DNA of 64,000 nucleotides from contig NC_086172.1 of assembly GCF_023053635.1 (NCBI RefSeq), positions 127,571,681 to 127,635,680 on the forward strand. The letters are read 5' to 3'. The notes below the pieces were generated by a model that worked only from the letters and a program-made list of their open reading frames with translations, was not told the origin of the DNA and did not search any database. The stretch is from Elgaria multicarinata webbii. Lineage: Eukaryota; Chordata; Lepidosauria; Squamata; Anguidae. The position numbers and the translations under genes were made by a program. This document shows positions 12,956 through 24,200 of the stretch, one piece after another; position 1 is the stretch's first letter, and every line of letters starts with the position of its first letter.

Positions 12956-13299
12956 CACATAATGCATTAATGGAATCAGTACAGTGTTGTGTATGCCCAT
13001 TTTTAAGATACACTCCAGGAAATATATGTATTATTTATTTTAAAAAGTGTACTCAGATGGTGACAAAACAGGGCAACTGAGAAACAAGAGGCAGAAATCA
13101 GCAATGCTTGGGTGAATCCTGATATGCAGAAATACAAAATCATTTTTGAAAATTCCCACAAAAAAACAGTCCAATGAGGATTGAGCATGGACCTCATCTT
13201 GACGGCGGAGCAGGAGTGCCGTGAGCCCCAGACGCCCGCATTTGTACCCCTTTGCATCATCCACATGTGAAGAAGCGCGAGTGCGGGGGTTCGCAAGTG

Positions 13300-13615
13300 A
13301 GGACGAGCGCCCGTGCACAGGGCACCCGCGCCTCCTTGCATCCCCGTTTTGTTCTTGCTTGCTTTAGAGGAGGCGTGGGTGCCTGGTGCACTGGGCGCCT
13401 GCAGCTCCTCGCCTTTTGTTTTGCTTTGCTTTGCTTTTGTTTGCTTTGGAAGGGGCACAGGCACCAGGTGCACAGGGCACTCTCACCTCCTCGCATCCAG
13501 GTTTGTTTGAGGCTTTTTGCTTTGGAGGAGGCGTGGGCACCCCATGCACCAGGCGCCTGTGCCTCCTGGCATCCCTCTTTGTTTCTTTTTTAAAAAACTC
13601 TTTTTGGCTTCTCCC
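13300..13615 (+). repeat. Minisatellite of about four 73-83 bp units
   Basis: Units are marked by the recurring word GTGCACAGGGCAC and variants at 13313, 13386, 13469 and 13544. Each is followed by CTCCT-GCATCC text, a T-rich stretch and GGAGGAGGCGTGGG-type text. Reading frames on both strands (for example 13252-13593 + and 13364-13765 -) are by-products of the GC-rich repeat. Confidence 0.8.
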
Positions 13616-14049
13616 TGTGCCAGAGAAGCACAGAGGCAGGGCAGTGGCCATTCGGCTTACTGGCCCACCCCCACCCCCACCCCCCTGCCTGGGCAGATGG
13701 CGACCAATCAGGGTTCTAATATATACAGAGTGCACAAAGCACACAACTACAAGGTATATATTCAAGGATGGACAGTGATAATTAAACTTGTTTATTCACA
13801 GATATGATGGTTATAACTGATGCATCCCCTGCATAGCGAAATGACACGGTCATCAATGGCAAACTGCTGATTGCCTGACAAAACTATACATCAAAATTAC
13901 TCCTAAGACAATCATCTCCACATTTTTATAACGAATAATTTCTAATGCATGATGTACAGAAATCAAAACCACAGGTTCAATACAGGGCTGATGGTGATAT
14001 CGGTATAGTAACCTTGTAAAACTATGTTTTTAATACCAAGTTATGTTTA

Positions 14050-14390
14050 TTGTAATTATCGAAGCAAGGTGACAGATGGCAAACGCACATCTGAGCCTTG
14101 CTGAAAGGAAAAAGTCAGGGTAAGTGATCAACTTTTTTAAAGCAGTGCTTCGGGGGTTTGCCCCTGGATGGCTTCGCAATGGCGACTGCATCATGTAGAT
14201 GACCTGCCGCCACTCCGGATCCACCCCGGGGCAAACCCTTTTGCAGGGCCAGACGTACATTAAGCAGGTATGAGACTTTGAAAACGGTTTGAAAAAAAAC
14301 ATATACAGTGTGTGTCCTGGGCCCCGACAGTTGTCACTACTGTTATAAACCATTTTAAAGCAGAAGTGTAGATCATGCCCAAGACAAGGA
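14050..14390. repeat. Decayed foldback elements
   Basis: The 14240-14385 part holds GGTTTGAAAAAAAACATATACAGTGTGTGTCCTGGGCCCC-type text and CAGAAGTGTAGATC, matching the cleaner foldback at 20925-21072. The 14090-14240 part resembles text at 9060-9185. Both look like old non-autonomous DNA elements. Confidence 0.45.
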
Positions 14391-14448
14391 TTCACAGAAT
14401 ATCTTCACTTTATTTCTCTCTGACTCCACTGTTTACAATTCCACATCA

Positions 14449-14470
14449 CCACCACCACCACCACCACCAC
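14449..14470 (+). repeat. CAC trinucleotide repeat
   Basis: Seven or so uninterrupted CAC units. Confidence 0.85.
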
Positions 14471-14734
14471 GTTTATATCTACCTGCAACTTAGGATAACA
14501 CTCCATAAAGCTGAAGAAGTGGACTTTAGTTCACAAAAGTGTGTGCCATAACCACTTAGTTAGTTTATTACAGGGGTGGACAACATGTGGCTCCCTCTCC
14601 TCTAGTACAGCCCCCTTCGTCTTGCCACGTTGTCAAAATCCGGTGGCATGGCAGTGGCAAAATTGGCAGCAGGAAATCACTGCAGGAGTTCCAAAGGGAC
14701 ACATTTAGCTTGTTTTCAAGCTAAATTTGTTCTT

Positions 14735-14737
<3 letters not shown>

Positions 14738-14787
<50 letters not shown>

Positions 14788-14880
14788 TTTCTTACCCGCC
14801 TCTCCACTTGGATCAAGGCAGGGAACAACAATGAATATAAAACACATTAAAAACTGATTAAAAACATAACATCCTTAAAA
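14738..14880 (-). repeat. L2-like LINE tail (GCCTCGATCAGG type), reverse orientation
   Basis: An AAT microsatellite (14738-14784) is followed by the complement of the tail GGAGAGGCGGGTAAG and GTTGTTCCCTGCC. This is the 3' end of the same LINE type seen at 18340-20570 and 38033-39003, on the - strand. Confidence 0.75.
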
Positions 14881-14895
14881 TATCCTAAAAACATC

Positions 14896-14922
14896 ATCAT
14901 CATCATCATTATCATCATCATA
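14896..14922 (+). repeat. ATC trinucleotide repeat
   Basis: ATC units with one interruption. Confidence 0.8.
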
Positions 14923-15274
14923 ATTTATTACAGCCCCCGTAGTGGTTTGCTGCCAAAATTCAGTTGCAAACCACCAATATTTTTTGTGTTTGCTGTGGCC
15001 GCTGTCCAACCAAATTTCAATGGTGGCAGGAGTAGCACCATTGTGGCGGTGGCCTGGGGAAGGTTCAGGGGTGAAAAGGTGCTCCGCATGCCCCCCTCCC
15101 AAAGTTACCCACCCCTTGTCTATAAGGTGCCACAAGACTCTTTGTTGGTTTTGCCAAAACAGACTAACATGGCTCCTCTCTGGAAACAGAATGTTAAATG
15201 ATTGGTGGAAAAGGAAAATGGGAAACCTGGCGAGGGGGGAGGTGAATTGGCCTGCTTGAGCCCCTTGTAGCTAT

Positions 15275-15358
15275 AGCAGCCATTGGCCATGCTGTCTGGG
15301 GATGATGGGAGTTGCAGTCCAACACATCTAGAGGACACCAGGTTGTGGAAGGCTGGCT
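15275..15358 (-). mobile_element. Partial hAT-like MITE (CTTCCCCAACCTGG family)
   Basis: Right part of the palindromic family: GGGAGTTGCAGTCCAACAC, then CACCAGGTTGTGGAAGGCTGGCT. The left part is lost. Confidence 0.65.
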
Positions 15359-15743
15359 AATACTATCCTGGAGAAGGGCATGGCTGCCTGACACCCTGAA
15401 CATGAGCATTCTAGTTAGGAGGTGAGAATGTACTATTACATTTTGTTACAGGTTCCACTTGTTCATCTTACTTTAGATATTATACCACACCCATCTGCTT
15501 GTCAAAGGTACTCCGGGCAGGATACAAAATAATGAATACATTTTAAAACATGCAAACATTAACACAATGAACAAACCAATATTACAGAGGCAGGTATTAA
15601 GCGTCCAGCTGTGAGATGGCATTTTTTCCATGATTAACAACTATACCTGGACTCCCAGAATGGTTCCACCTTCTTTGAAGACAAACATTCTTTGCTGTGA
15701 CCACAATCTCACCTAGTATACGTTATTTCTTTTGATAGTCCAT

Positions 15744-16252
15744 GGCCTTAGCTAGACCGGGGCGAAATCCCAGGGTGAACCACAGGATCGTCCCTGTGCG
15801 TCCACATGACGCACAGGAGATCCCGGGATCAGGAAGGGATGATCCCTCCCTTGCCCCAGGATCTTGCCCTCCACTTTGGGCCTGCTTTTTCCATGGTCCC
15901 GGGCTGAGCCCAAGACCTTGGAACGTGTAGCCCATTGCCGCAGCTTGACCCAGCTCCACGCAATTACTCGCGCGGAGCCGGGAGCCACGCACGGGGCGCA
16001 GCACTCCTCAGGAGCGCTACGCCCATCGGGGTTGGGGGGGAGCAGGGAAATTAAGTTAAAATTTAAAAAACCTTACTTTTGTGCACGGCCATTCATGCGC
16101 TCCGTCTTCTTTTTAAAACAATGGTGGGCGCGATGCCTCTCCTCCTGAGGTCGTTGCGCCTTATGTGTAAACGGAGGAGGGATCTTGCGTTAATCACAAT
16201 GCAAGATCTTCCCTCCTCCATCATGGGATAGAAGGTAGGTCTAGCTAAGGCC
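15744..16252. mobile_element. 509 bp Harbinger-like non-autonomous element
   Basis: The termini are inverted copies: GGCCTTAGCTAGACC at the left and GGTCTAGCTAAGGCC at the right. The bases CAT stand directly outside both ends (15741-15743 and 16253-16255), fitting a 3 bp target duplication as made by PIF/Harbinger transposases. The interior holds opposed GGGATCATCCC-like words and a strikingly GC- and CpG-rich core (about 15940-16030). No transposase frame is seen. Short relatives lie at 21872-22000 and 7608-7743. Confidence 0.75.
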
Positions 16253-16255
16253 CAT

Positions 16256-18339
16256 GTTGCTTCCGATTATCTACAAATCTCCATAATTAAAGAAACATCT
16301 GCAAGCATGTCCATTCAACTTACATCAGGCAATAACCTCTAGGTTGCATATATGCTGAACTCATTGTTCTCAGAAAACTACCTTAATAGTTAATACATTT
16401 CCCAAAAAAAGTACCCTAATTCACATGAGAACATCCCGCCCCCCAATTCAACAAGATTCTTCGTATGCATCAACCCACCACATGTAAAAGGTCCAATATC
16501 CGGACAATTTTACTGCACAGAGCTGTGCTAGTAAAGAGTCAAGTGATGGGATACTGCTGCAATGTTCCACCCCCACCTCCATCTGTAATGTCCCAGATGT
16601 CTCTACAAGCACTACAATGCATGCCAGACTTTATCTTATGTGACCTGTGCTAATTGCTTGGTCTCCTCAATGGCCCTAATAAGCAAATATGTGTGTAGGA
16701 GAGGAAAAATAAGGCCCCAGCTATCCAGGGAAAGATATATCTCACAACCTCGATATATTGTACAAATTGGGCATAGTCGCATCATTGATCTCGTTTTGTA
16801 TAGTTTGTGTTACAAGTTTTGTTATTTTGCATGAATCTAATTTTGCTAAACAAAGAAGGGTGAAGGACACTGAGATCCCATTCAAAATCTTACATTCCCA
16901 CCACTTTGGCTTCTGAGATTTCAATAGCCATTGCCTACACACTTTCAAGCATATCTTCACAGGCATAAGAGTTACTTTAAAAAAGAAAGGAAGCTGAGAT
17001 TCACTGGACGCTGGATTCTCCTTCCCACTGCTACATTTTGTCACAAAGGAACTCAGCATACGCTGCAGCACTTTCCCTATTTATTTCTAGATGAGGCCCA
17101 ATGAGCAAAATTTATTCACTGAGCTGTTGAGTTATGTCTGCTAGCATTTCATTTAAATTAGACATTATGAAGATGTTTTTTTCCGCAATTGGAAAGTCTG
17201 CTTATTTAACTGGAAATGCCGGATAGGACTTAACTCATGAAAAGTGTCTTTCCACCCCCTCACCTAAGTGGCATCAATTACTTAACGAGACAGATAGCTT
17301 CATCCCACGTACCTGTTTCCCTCGAATTATCGCCAACAATAAGCTGGTGTCATTGTTGCTGTTGTTGCTAAATCACACCCCAGACAGCAGCACTCCTAAG
17401 TTCCTTTGCAAAGGGTTTAAGGGAGGAAATGTAAAAAAATCATTAAAAATCAACAGATGACCCAATCCAATTCAAATTTGGTATGCTTAAAGCTCTCCTT
17501 AATATCTATTACTGTGCTAATTTTGATGTCTTTATCTTTAAAACTTACGCAGATGTAAGCATTTGTTTAAATTTTCTTTAAACATATCAAATCCTGCTCC
17601 TGTGCCCCCAGTGGCCACTCGGAAAACAACAAATGATTCACTCGAAAACTACTAGCAAAATAGCTCGATTCTTTTCCCTTTATAGCACAATTAAAGCAGG
17701 ATGCATGGGAGTACTTCACAGTCAAAGCAGATTATAAACTGGAAAACTTCAGAGTACTTCACAATAAAAGCAGATTATAAACTGGAAAACTTCAGAGTCC
17801 TTTGCACGCAATTTGCATTGATTGCACAGTATAACGCTGGTGTGATAAAGCTAAGAGTGAGAGCTCCTTCACATGAGCAAAATAAGGTACAATCATGACT
17901 GGCCACTCATGGATGTTCACGGGTCCTTTTGATGATCTCAACCTCCTGCATGTCTCCCACACCTTCCTCCAATAATTCTGTTCTTTAAAGAAGGGCCCTG
18001 GATATCCTAATTCTGCTGAAATATCTCAGGGGAAGTTGCACTATAAAGCACCTACTAGAGGTCACTGTGCCATTAAGGGCTAAGAGGAGGGAATGTTTTC
18101 CATTATAGACCACGTGATCACCTCTCTCTGCCAGTGTAATGTAGCCCATTACAATTGTGCAAGAAAAGCAGGAAGCAAAGCCCCAGTAAGGGAACACAAT
18201 TTCCCCTTAATCTAAAGAAGCCCTAAGGAGGGGGGTGAGGGGAGGGATGAAGACTTCTGAGAGACTTAACTAAGATTTTTCAGCAGCAACTCATATCTGA
18301 CAATCTATATCATATCACGACATAGAGAACATCTTCATT
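16256..18339. other. Intergenic, mostly single-copy looking
   Basis: No gene is recognised. Apart from the 43 bp tandem duplication at 17709-17794, I see no repeat signature, which makes this one of the longer stretches without obvious mobile elements in the left third. Confidence 0.4.
17709..17794 (+). repeat. 43 bp tandem duplication
   Basis: The text beginning GAGTACTTCACA and ending in GAAAACTTCA occurs twice in a row, starting at 17709 and 17752, with two or three differences. Confidence 0.85.
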
Positions 18340-20526
18340 CCTATGGGGTGGCAATATGTGCAGCAAAGAAAGCTTTCTTCTCTGCACGCATTGTGTCTGC
18401 AAATTTGTGTCCAGCAGAACTGTTCAGGGTGGTGAGGGGGTCTAACTCAGACACCTTCCCCCCTGAACCCAATTTTAAAGCCTTCGGTAGTTTGCTGTGA
18501 TGCCTTTAGTGATCATTTCACAGATAAAATCTCTCGGATAAGAGCTGACTTAGAAGAAGCTGACAATGGTGAGTCCAGCAACTCTGCAAATAGGATTACA
18601 CTGGATCAGTTTCAGTTGGTGAAACTGCTTGGAAGAGTAAGGAGGAGGACTTGCCCTCTCAATCCCTGTCCTTCTTGCCTGGTTGTCCAGGGAGAAGATG
18701 CAGTTAGATTACAACTACAATATATTATTAATGTGTCTCTCAGGGAGGAGAGTTTTCCACATGTTTAAAAGAAGCAGTGGTATGGCTGCTTCTTAAAAAA
18801 AAGCCCTCCCTGGATCCCCTGGACCTTAATAACTACAGACCAGTGTCAAATATTCCATTTTTGAGCAAGGTGATTGAGAGGGCAGTTGTTTTCCAACTTC
18901 AAGCAGTTTTGGATGATACAGATTTTCTAGACCCATTTCAAACCAGTTTCAGGGCAGTTTCCGGATTTGAGACAGCTATCGTCGCCTTAGTGGATGATCT
19001 ACACCTGAGTATTGACAGGGGGCAAGTGTCCCTGCTGGTGCTTTTGGACCTCTCCCAGCTTTCGATACCATCGACCAGGGTATCCTCCTGGTTTCTTTTA
19101 TAATTAAGTTTTATCATTTTTTATCATTGTTTGGACTATTTTACTTGGACCCCCGAAACTACTGTCTAATGTTTTTCTCCTCCATTTCCTTCTTCAGCTC
19201 CTGATGAAGGACACTGTTCAAAACACATAGAGTACATTGAAGAATTGATTTGAGAATAAAAATAAAAATTTAAAGCACCTGAGCTTTACTCTCCACTTTT
19301 TATCCTTCTGGAGCGCCTGAGGGGATTGGGAATCAGGGGCACTGTGCTTCGGTGGTTCCAGTCCTATCTCTCGGGGAGGTTCCAGATGGTGATGCCTGGG
19401 GATAGCTGCTCCTCAAAGAAGAAGCTGTTGTGTGGCGTACCACAAGGTGCTATCCTATCCCCAATGCTGTTTAACATCTACATGAAACCACTGGGAGAGA
19501 ACATCTGGAGGCATGGGTGGGGTGCTATCAGTATGCCAATGACACCCAAATATACTTCTCTATGCCTTTGACAACAGCGGCAGCTAAGGGTAGTGTGTCT
19601 CCTCTGAATGAATGATTGGAGGAGGTAATGGACTGCATGAGGAAAAACAAACTGAAGCTGAATCCAGACAAGATGGAGGCGCTTACCATCAAAGGGCCCA
19701 ACCTGGGTTTAGAGGTGTGTCAACCAGTTCTGGGTGGGGTTACAATCCCCCTGAAAGACTGTATTTGCAGCTTGGGGGTGCTCCTGGACCCATCGCTCCA
19801 AATGACAGCCCAGATAGATGCGACGACCAGGAGTACCTCCTACTATCAGCTTTGGCTGATACACCAGCTACGCCCCTTCCTAGAGTTGGAAGACCTAAAG
19901 ACAGTAGTGCACACACTGGTAACTTCGAAGCTTGACTTCTGCAATGAGCTTTACATAGGGCTACCTTTGTGCCTAGTCCAGAACTGCAACTAGTGCAAAA
20001 TATGGCAGCCAGGTTGGTCATCTAGGGGTAATGATATTACACCAGTTTTAAAATCATTACACTGGCTGCCAATTAGTTTCTGGGCTAAGTATAAAGTGTT
20101 GGTTATTATCTTTAAAGCCCTACATGGTTTGGGTCCAGGTTACCTGCAGGACCGCCTGCTCCCATACAATCTGCCCCGCACACTCAGGTCCTCTGGGAAG
20201 AATTTACTTCAGCCAGCAAAAACTAGATTAACAACAGTTACCCAGAGGACCTTCTCTGCTGCCTCCCCCAGACTCTGGAATGGCCTGCTGGGAGAGATCC
20301 GCCATCTCAGTAGTCTTTCTGAATGTAAAAAAGCAATAAAGACTGATCTCTTCCAGCAGGCTTACCCAGTCGAATTTTAAGATGTCTGGCTGTTATTTTA
20401 ATAATGTATTAGTTTTAATTTGTTTTAATCAGTTTTAAGTATTTTATAATATTTGTGTTTTATGTTGTTCCCCGCACAATGCAGAGGGAGAGGCAGATAA
20501 TAAATAAATATATTATTATTATTATT

Positions 20527-20557
<31 letters not shown>

Positions 20558-20570
20558 ATCATCATCATCC
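18340..20570 (+). mobile_element. L2-like LINE, reverse transcriptase region to 3' end
   Basis: Fragmented frames encode recognisable LINE reverse transcriptase blocks in order: LNNYRPVSNIPFLSK (about 18820-18870), the DDLHLSIDRG and LVLLDLS block, [11 protein letters not shown] and VPQGAILSPMLFN (19350-19470), KLKLNPDKMEAL, and the C-terminal TFSAASPRLWNGL. The 3' UTR ends near 20500 and a mixed ATT/ATC microsatellite tail runs to about 20570. The frame has decayed through several shifts and a 210 bp foreign insertion (19091-19300), and the metal-binding YADD region is disrupted, so the copy is dead. A shorter relative sits in DCAF4 at 38033-39003. Confidence 0.88.
19091..19300 (+). mobile_element. 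210 bp insertion of unknown class inside the L2-like LINE
   Basis: Comparison with the LINE copy at 38033-39003 shows that this block interrupts the coding text. TATCCTCCTG (19081-19090) and TATCCTTCTG (19301-19310) flank it as a 10 bp duplication with one difference. It contains CTGATGA at 19201 and AGAATAAAAATAAAAATTT near its end. The class is not recognised. Confidence 0.7.
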
Positions 20571-20924
20571 CTTCCGAAACCCAGATTCATATAAATCCCA
20601 AGAGGCCCCTCAAAAAGGAGGGGAGGTAAGTGAGGTTTTTTGAGGATAATCTGTCCTCCAGTCATGGTTATAGACTACAATCCAGTCCAATATGTGTCAA
20701 AACAAAATATTTTAGCATTACCAAAACAGCTTTCCATATCCTTCCATATTTTTAACATTATCCTCACTAAATTAGAAGCATGATCTTCTCATCAGGGTCA
20801 AAAATGAAGAATGTGGAAAGTGTAACTATGGGCTACAGTCCTGCAAATTGCCAAATCTCATTGCGTTCAATGGGATTTAGACTGAATTGAAAAAGAAAAT
20901 TGAACAAAGACCGGGGGGGGGGGG

Positions 20925-21072
20925 GAATCTACACTACTGCTTTAAAGCGCTTTATAACAGTTTTGACAACTGTTGGGGCCCAGGACACACTGCATATACA
21001 GGTTTCAAAACGTTTTCAAAGCGCTTTAAAGTGCTTTAAAGCGCTTTAAAAGCAGTAGTGTAGATCCCCCCG
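20925..21072. mobile_element. Foldback MITE (CTACACTACTGCTTTAAAGCGC family)
   Basis: The left text ATCTACACTACTGCTTTAAA is matched in inverted form by the right text ending AAAGCAGTAGTGTAGAT. The centre carries GGGGCCCAGGACACAC. A G run (20923-20935) and a C run abut the ends. A decayed relative lies at 14240-14385. Confidence 0.75.
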
Positions 21073-21484
21073 CCCCAGCATTCCCCAAAACTTTTGTGTC
21101 ATTTTGACTAGCAGCTAAGTTATCTCCCAACATCCATAGCTCTACATCATATAAAGGTGTGGTAAAGTTAGATATTAACAGAGGAAACACTGAACAAATA
21201 CTAGTATCTATACTTTCTCTAGTGCCACACACACAATGAATTTTTCGTCCTCTTGTTACCAAATATTGTCTCTAGCTGATTGTATTTTACAGATAACACA
21301 ATTTTTTTCTAGATAAAATGAACTAACTTGAAATTTGGAAAGGGGGGCTACAGTCAGTGACAATATGGCAAAAAGTTTCAAAATCCCATTTGGAAAGTTC
21401 TACTCTTGCACTCCAGCTTGTCATTTCCATCTGGTGGTTCTTTAGGAAAAGGCTAAAATAAAAATAGAAAACATCTCTTTACAT

Positions 21485-21685
21485 TGGGTGCTTCCAGACA
21501 GTGGGGTCCTCGCGCAAGCAATCAGAAGTCATAGCGCAGCTATTCTGTCTGCTTACGTAACGGATTTTCTGCAGTAGGGAAAAAGACTGAGAAAACACAG
21601 GAGGGTTACCAGCAGATGGCAAAATTCCACAAATGAGGCAGGACTATGGCATGATAAAAGCCTTGTCTGGAAGCAACCACTATCA
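21485..21685. mobile_element. MITE with TGCTTCCAGACA termini
   Basis: Begins GGGTGCTTCCAGACAG and ends TGTCTGGAAGCAACC, with GAGGGTTACCAGCAGATGG and AAATTCCACAAATGAGGCAG inside. Copies of the same family lie at 60830-61060 and 63585-63810. Confidence 0.7.
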
Positions 21686-21871
21686 AGGTAAAAATAGTGC
21701 CATCTTCCCCCTTTGGTTTTGTGGCTGAATACCTTCCTGAATGCATTCCAAGTCAAGAAGAAAACATTGCATGATGCTCAAAGGTGGTACGGGGCAGGAT
21801 GAACCTGGGTACCCACCTGGGGTTCTTGGCTATTCACAGATAGTGACATCTACTATTACATTGGTTTCTCC

Positions 21872-22000
21872 GGCCTTCGCTAGCTCTAAGGATTATCCCG
21901 GGATCATCCCTGTATTGTAAATGACACACAGGGGATCCCGGGAGCAGGCAGGGATGACCCTGGGACGATCCCGGCATAAACCTTAGGTCTAGCTAAAGCC
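21872..22000. mobile_element. Short Harbinger-like MITE (GGCCTTAGCTAG family)
   Basis: Ends are GGCCTTCGCTAG and CTAGCTAAAGCC. Opposed GGGATCATCCC and GGGATGACCC words fill the interior. It is a 129 bp relative of the element at 15744-16252. Confidence 0.7.
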
Positions 22001-22274
22001 TCAGTGTCCCAGTTCAAAGTTTTGTACAAATGATGATACTGCTATTCCTTTTGGTGCTAAATGAAAGCTCTTTTCTTTGCAAGATGCAAGATGTTGATTT
22101 CACCCAATCCTGTCATCTTTCTTTGAAAAACCGTCTGGAAATTTCAACTAGTCCAACAGACAGTGGCAGAATGGTTAACTAGGACTGGGCAATTAGATAC
22201 TACACCAGTATTTTGTTGTGCATGCGGTTCCATTTGAATCTTAAGATTATCTTCAGAAGTGCTTCTCGCAGTGC

Positions 22275-22380
22275 CCCTGCCAAGGAAGGAGTGGTGCGTG
22301 GCTACCAAGAAGAAGGCCTTCTTACTGGACTAGATGGATCCTTGGTACGATCCAGCATGGCTCTTCTTATGTTCTTATGG
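22275..22380 (-). repeat. Sauropsid interspersed repeat fragment
   Basis: Text such as GATCCAGCATGGCTCTTCTT and ATGTTCTTATGG is the complement of the start of the longer copy at 56437-56765. The family is common in turtles and squamates in my recollection; its class is not certain to me. Confidence 0.55.
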
Positions 22381-22501
22381 TAATGGCCCAGTTATGGCAT
22401 GTCTTTCCCAGGAAGGGTCGCTCAGCACCCACTCTATATTCTTTATAACAAAAGGTTAAAACTTTAATATTCTCCTAGGCTTTTAAAAGAAAATGATATG
22501 A

Positions 22502-23180
22502 GAATGGGCTCAAGTTACAGGAAGCCAGATTCCAGGTAGACATCAGAAAAAACTTCCTGACAGTTACAGCAGTATGACAATGGAACCAGTTACCTTGGGA
22601 GGTTGTGGGTTCTCCCACACTAGAGGCATTCAGGTGGCTGCTGGACAACCATCTGTCAGGGATGCTTTAAGGTGGATTCCTGCATTGAGCAGGGGGTTGG
22701 ACTCGATGGCCTTGTAGTAGGGAGACCATATTTGGGAAACCAAAAAAGAGGACACCTAGTGTGTGTGTGGGGAAGCAGCTTTCTGAGTCCTGCAGAAAGT
22801 ACGTTATTCCCCCGCCACCTTAAAGAACCCGATTGGAGTGGAGGAGGGGAAAGGATTTCATTCTGTACCACCACCATCCACTCCAATTGGGGCCTTTTCT
22901 ATAATGTCCACGAATGACCCACTTTCCCCTTTAAGACCTCAATTGGAGCTCGGGGTGGGGGAATGATGTGCCTCAAGAAAGCATGTCATTCACTCCTGCC
23001 ATGCTAATGGCAGCCTTAAAGGGGAAGGTGTGTCATTCCAGGACATTATTGAAAATTATAGAAAATCCCCCCTGACACCATGGAAAGAACAAAAACCAGG
23101 ACAAATCCGGGGAAATCCTGACAGTTGGTCACACTACCTTGTAGGCCCCTTCCAACTCTGCTATTCTGTGATTCTAATGG
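22502..23180 (+). mobile_element. CR1 LINE 3' end, split by a nested hAT element
   Basis: The text GGCTCAAGTTACAGGAAGCC, GACATCAGAAAAAACTTCCT, GGATTCCTGCATTGAGCAGG and GACTCGATGGCC is the familiar CR1 3' end. Its continuation (GGCCCCTTCCAACTCTGCTA, then ATTCTGTGATTCTA) appears only after 23144, because a 419 bp element sits between. Only the last few hundred bases of CR1 are present. Confidence 0.85.
22718..23136. mobile_element. 419 bp hAT-like element nested in CR1
   Basis: The eight bases CCTTGTAG stand on both sides (22710-22717 and 23137-23144), a perfect 8 bp target duplication typical of hAT transposons. The termini TAGGGAGACC and GGTCACACTA are inverted with two differences. The interior has opposed arms around 22820-23040. 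No transposase frame is present. Removing it restores a continuous CR1 3' end, which shows the order of insertion. Confidence 0.85.
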
Positions 23181-23775
23181 TTGGTATAAGTAGCATGTTT
23201 ACATGAGTACTGAAACAGTGTTCTGTGGGTGTGTGGGTGTGAAGGAACAGAAGTGTGTGTGCACTCATGAGCATGAAAGGGGAAAGAGAATATGTACACA
23301 GAAAAAACCCAATGCACACAGACACTAAAAATCAGTGAGTTTACACAGCTTTCTCCACTCCCCACCCCATAGCTATGATCCTTTCTGGTTCTTAGTGGGA
23401 AAGATTCCTTGCAAACAGAGGTTTGCTCTTCCTTTGAAATTTACTTACTTGGGTAGCTTTCTGTATCACAGAACCTGCAATTTCCTATCCAAATAAATAT
23501 ACAGGGGCCATTGTTTGAATTATGGGGATGCGGTCATATATGCATTTTTCTAAAACATGGGCATGTATCATGTCTCTATAGAAGATGGGGGAGCAATAGG
23601 ACAAAGCTTTGAAAATAGTTAATTATCCAGGTCTCTCAAAAAGGGAAATTGCATATACACTTCAAGCTAGTCTGTGCCCTCTTACATAATTACTCAAGAG
23701 CAAAGAGCACATGAAGGATCTGCAATCTGAATATTTCATTGTGAAGAGAAGCACAGATAGAAAACTTGCTGTTAT

Positions 23776-24037
23776 CAGGGGCCGCCCAAGACATTTTGCC
23801 ACCTGAGGCAAAGGACAAAAAGTTGCCTCCCATTCCATGACTGGACCAGCAGATGATTCTATCTTAATTCTGATGAGATAGCATCTTCCATTGTACCTGA
23901 AGGCACCGGGCTAACTTAGGAGGCGCAGATCAGATGACATGGCACACAGGTCTCTCCTCTAACATCTGGCTGCCACCTCCTAGCATCTGCTGCCTGAGAT
24001 AACTGCATAACTCTGCCTAATGGTAGGGCCAGCCCTG
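23776..24037. mobile_element. 262 bp hAT-like MITE (CAGGG...GGCC termini)
   Basis: Left end CAGGGGCCGCCCAAG and right end GGGCCAGCCCTG form an imperfect inverted pair. GCTGTTAT (23768-23775) and GCTGTTCT (24038-24045) flank them as an 8 bp duplication with one difference. Opposed words TGCCACCTGAGGC and CTGCCTGAGA lie inside. A fragment with similar words lies near 41440-41580. Confidence 0.72.
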
Positions 24038-24133
24038 GCTGTTCTTAACATGTTTAAGCATCAGGGCAGGGGGAGGGATGTACTGTATATCAGAGAATTC
24101 CATTCGTTGGTTAAATAGAAGCAAAACCTTAGT

Positions 24134-24200
24134 ACAGCCTTCCCCAACCTGGTGACCTCCAGATGAGTTGGACTACAACTCCCAGCATGCTGGGATTTTT
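24134..24200 (+). mobile_element. Half copy of hAT-like MITE (CTTCCCCAACCTGG family)
   Basis: CCTTCCCCAACCTGGTGACC, CCAGATGAGTTGGACTACAA and CTCCCAGCATGCTGGGA are the left half of the palindromic family. The right half is missing. Confidence 0.68.

Noticed and set aside
13003-13778. Several overlapping frames of 80-156 codons
   Set aside because: By-products of the GC-rich minisatellite; no conserved content.
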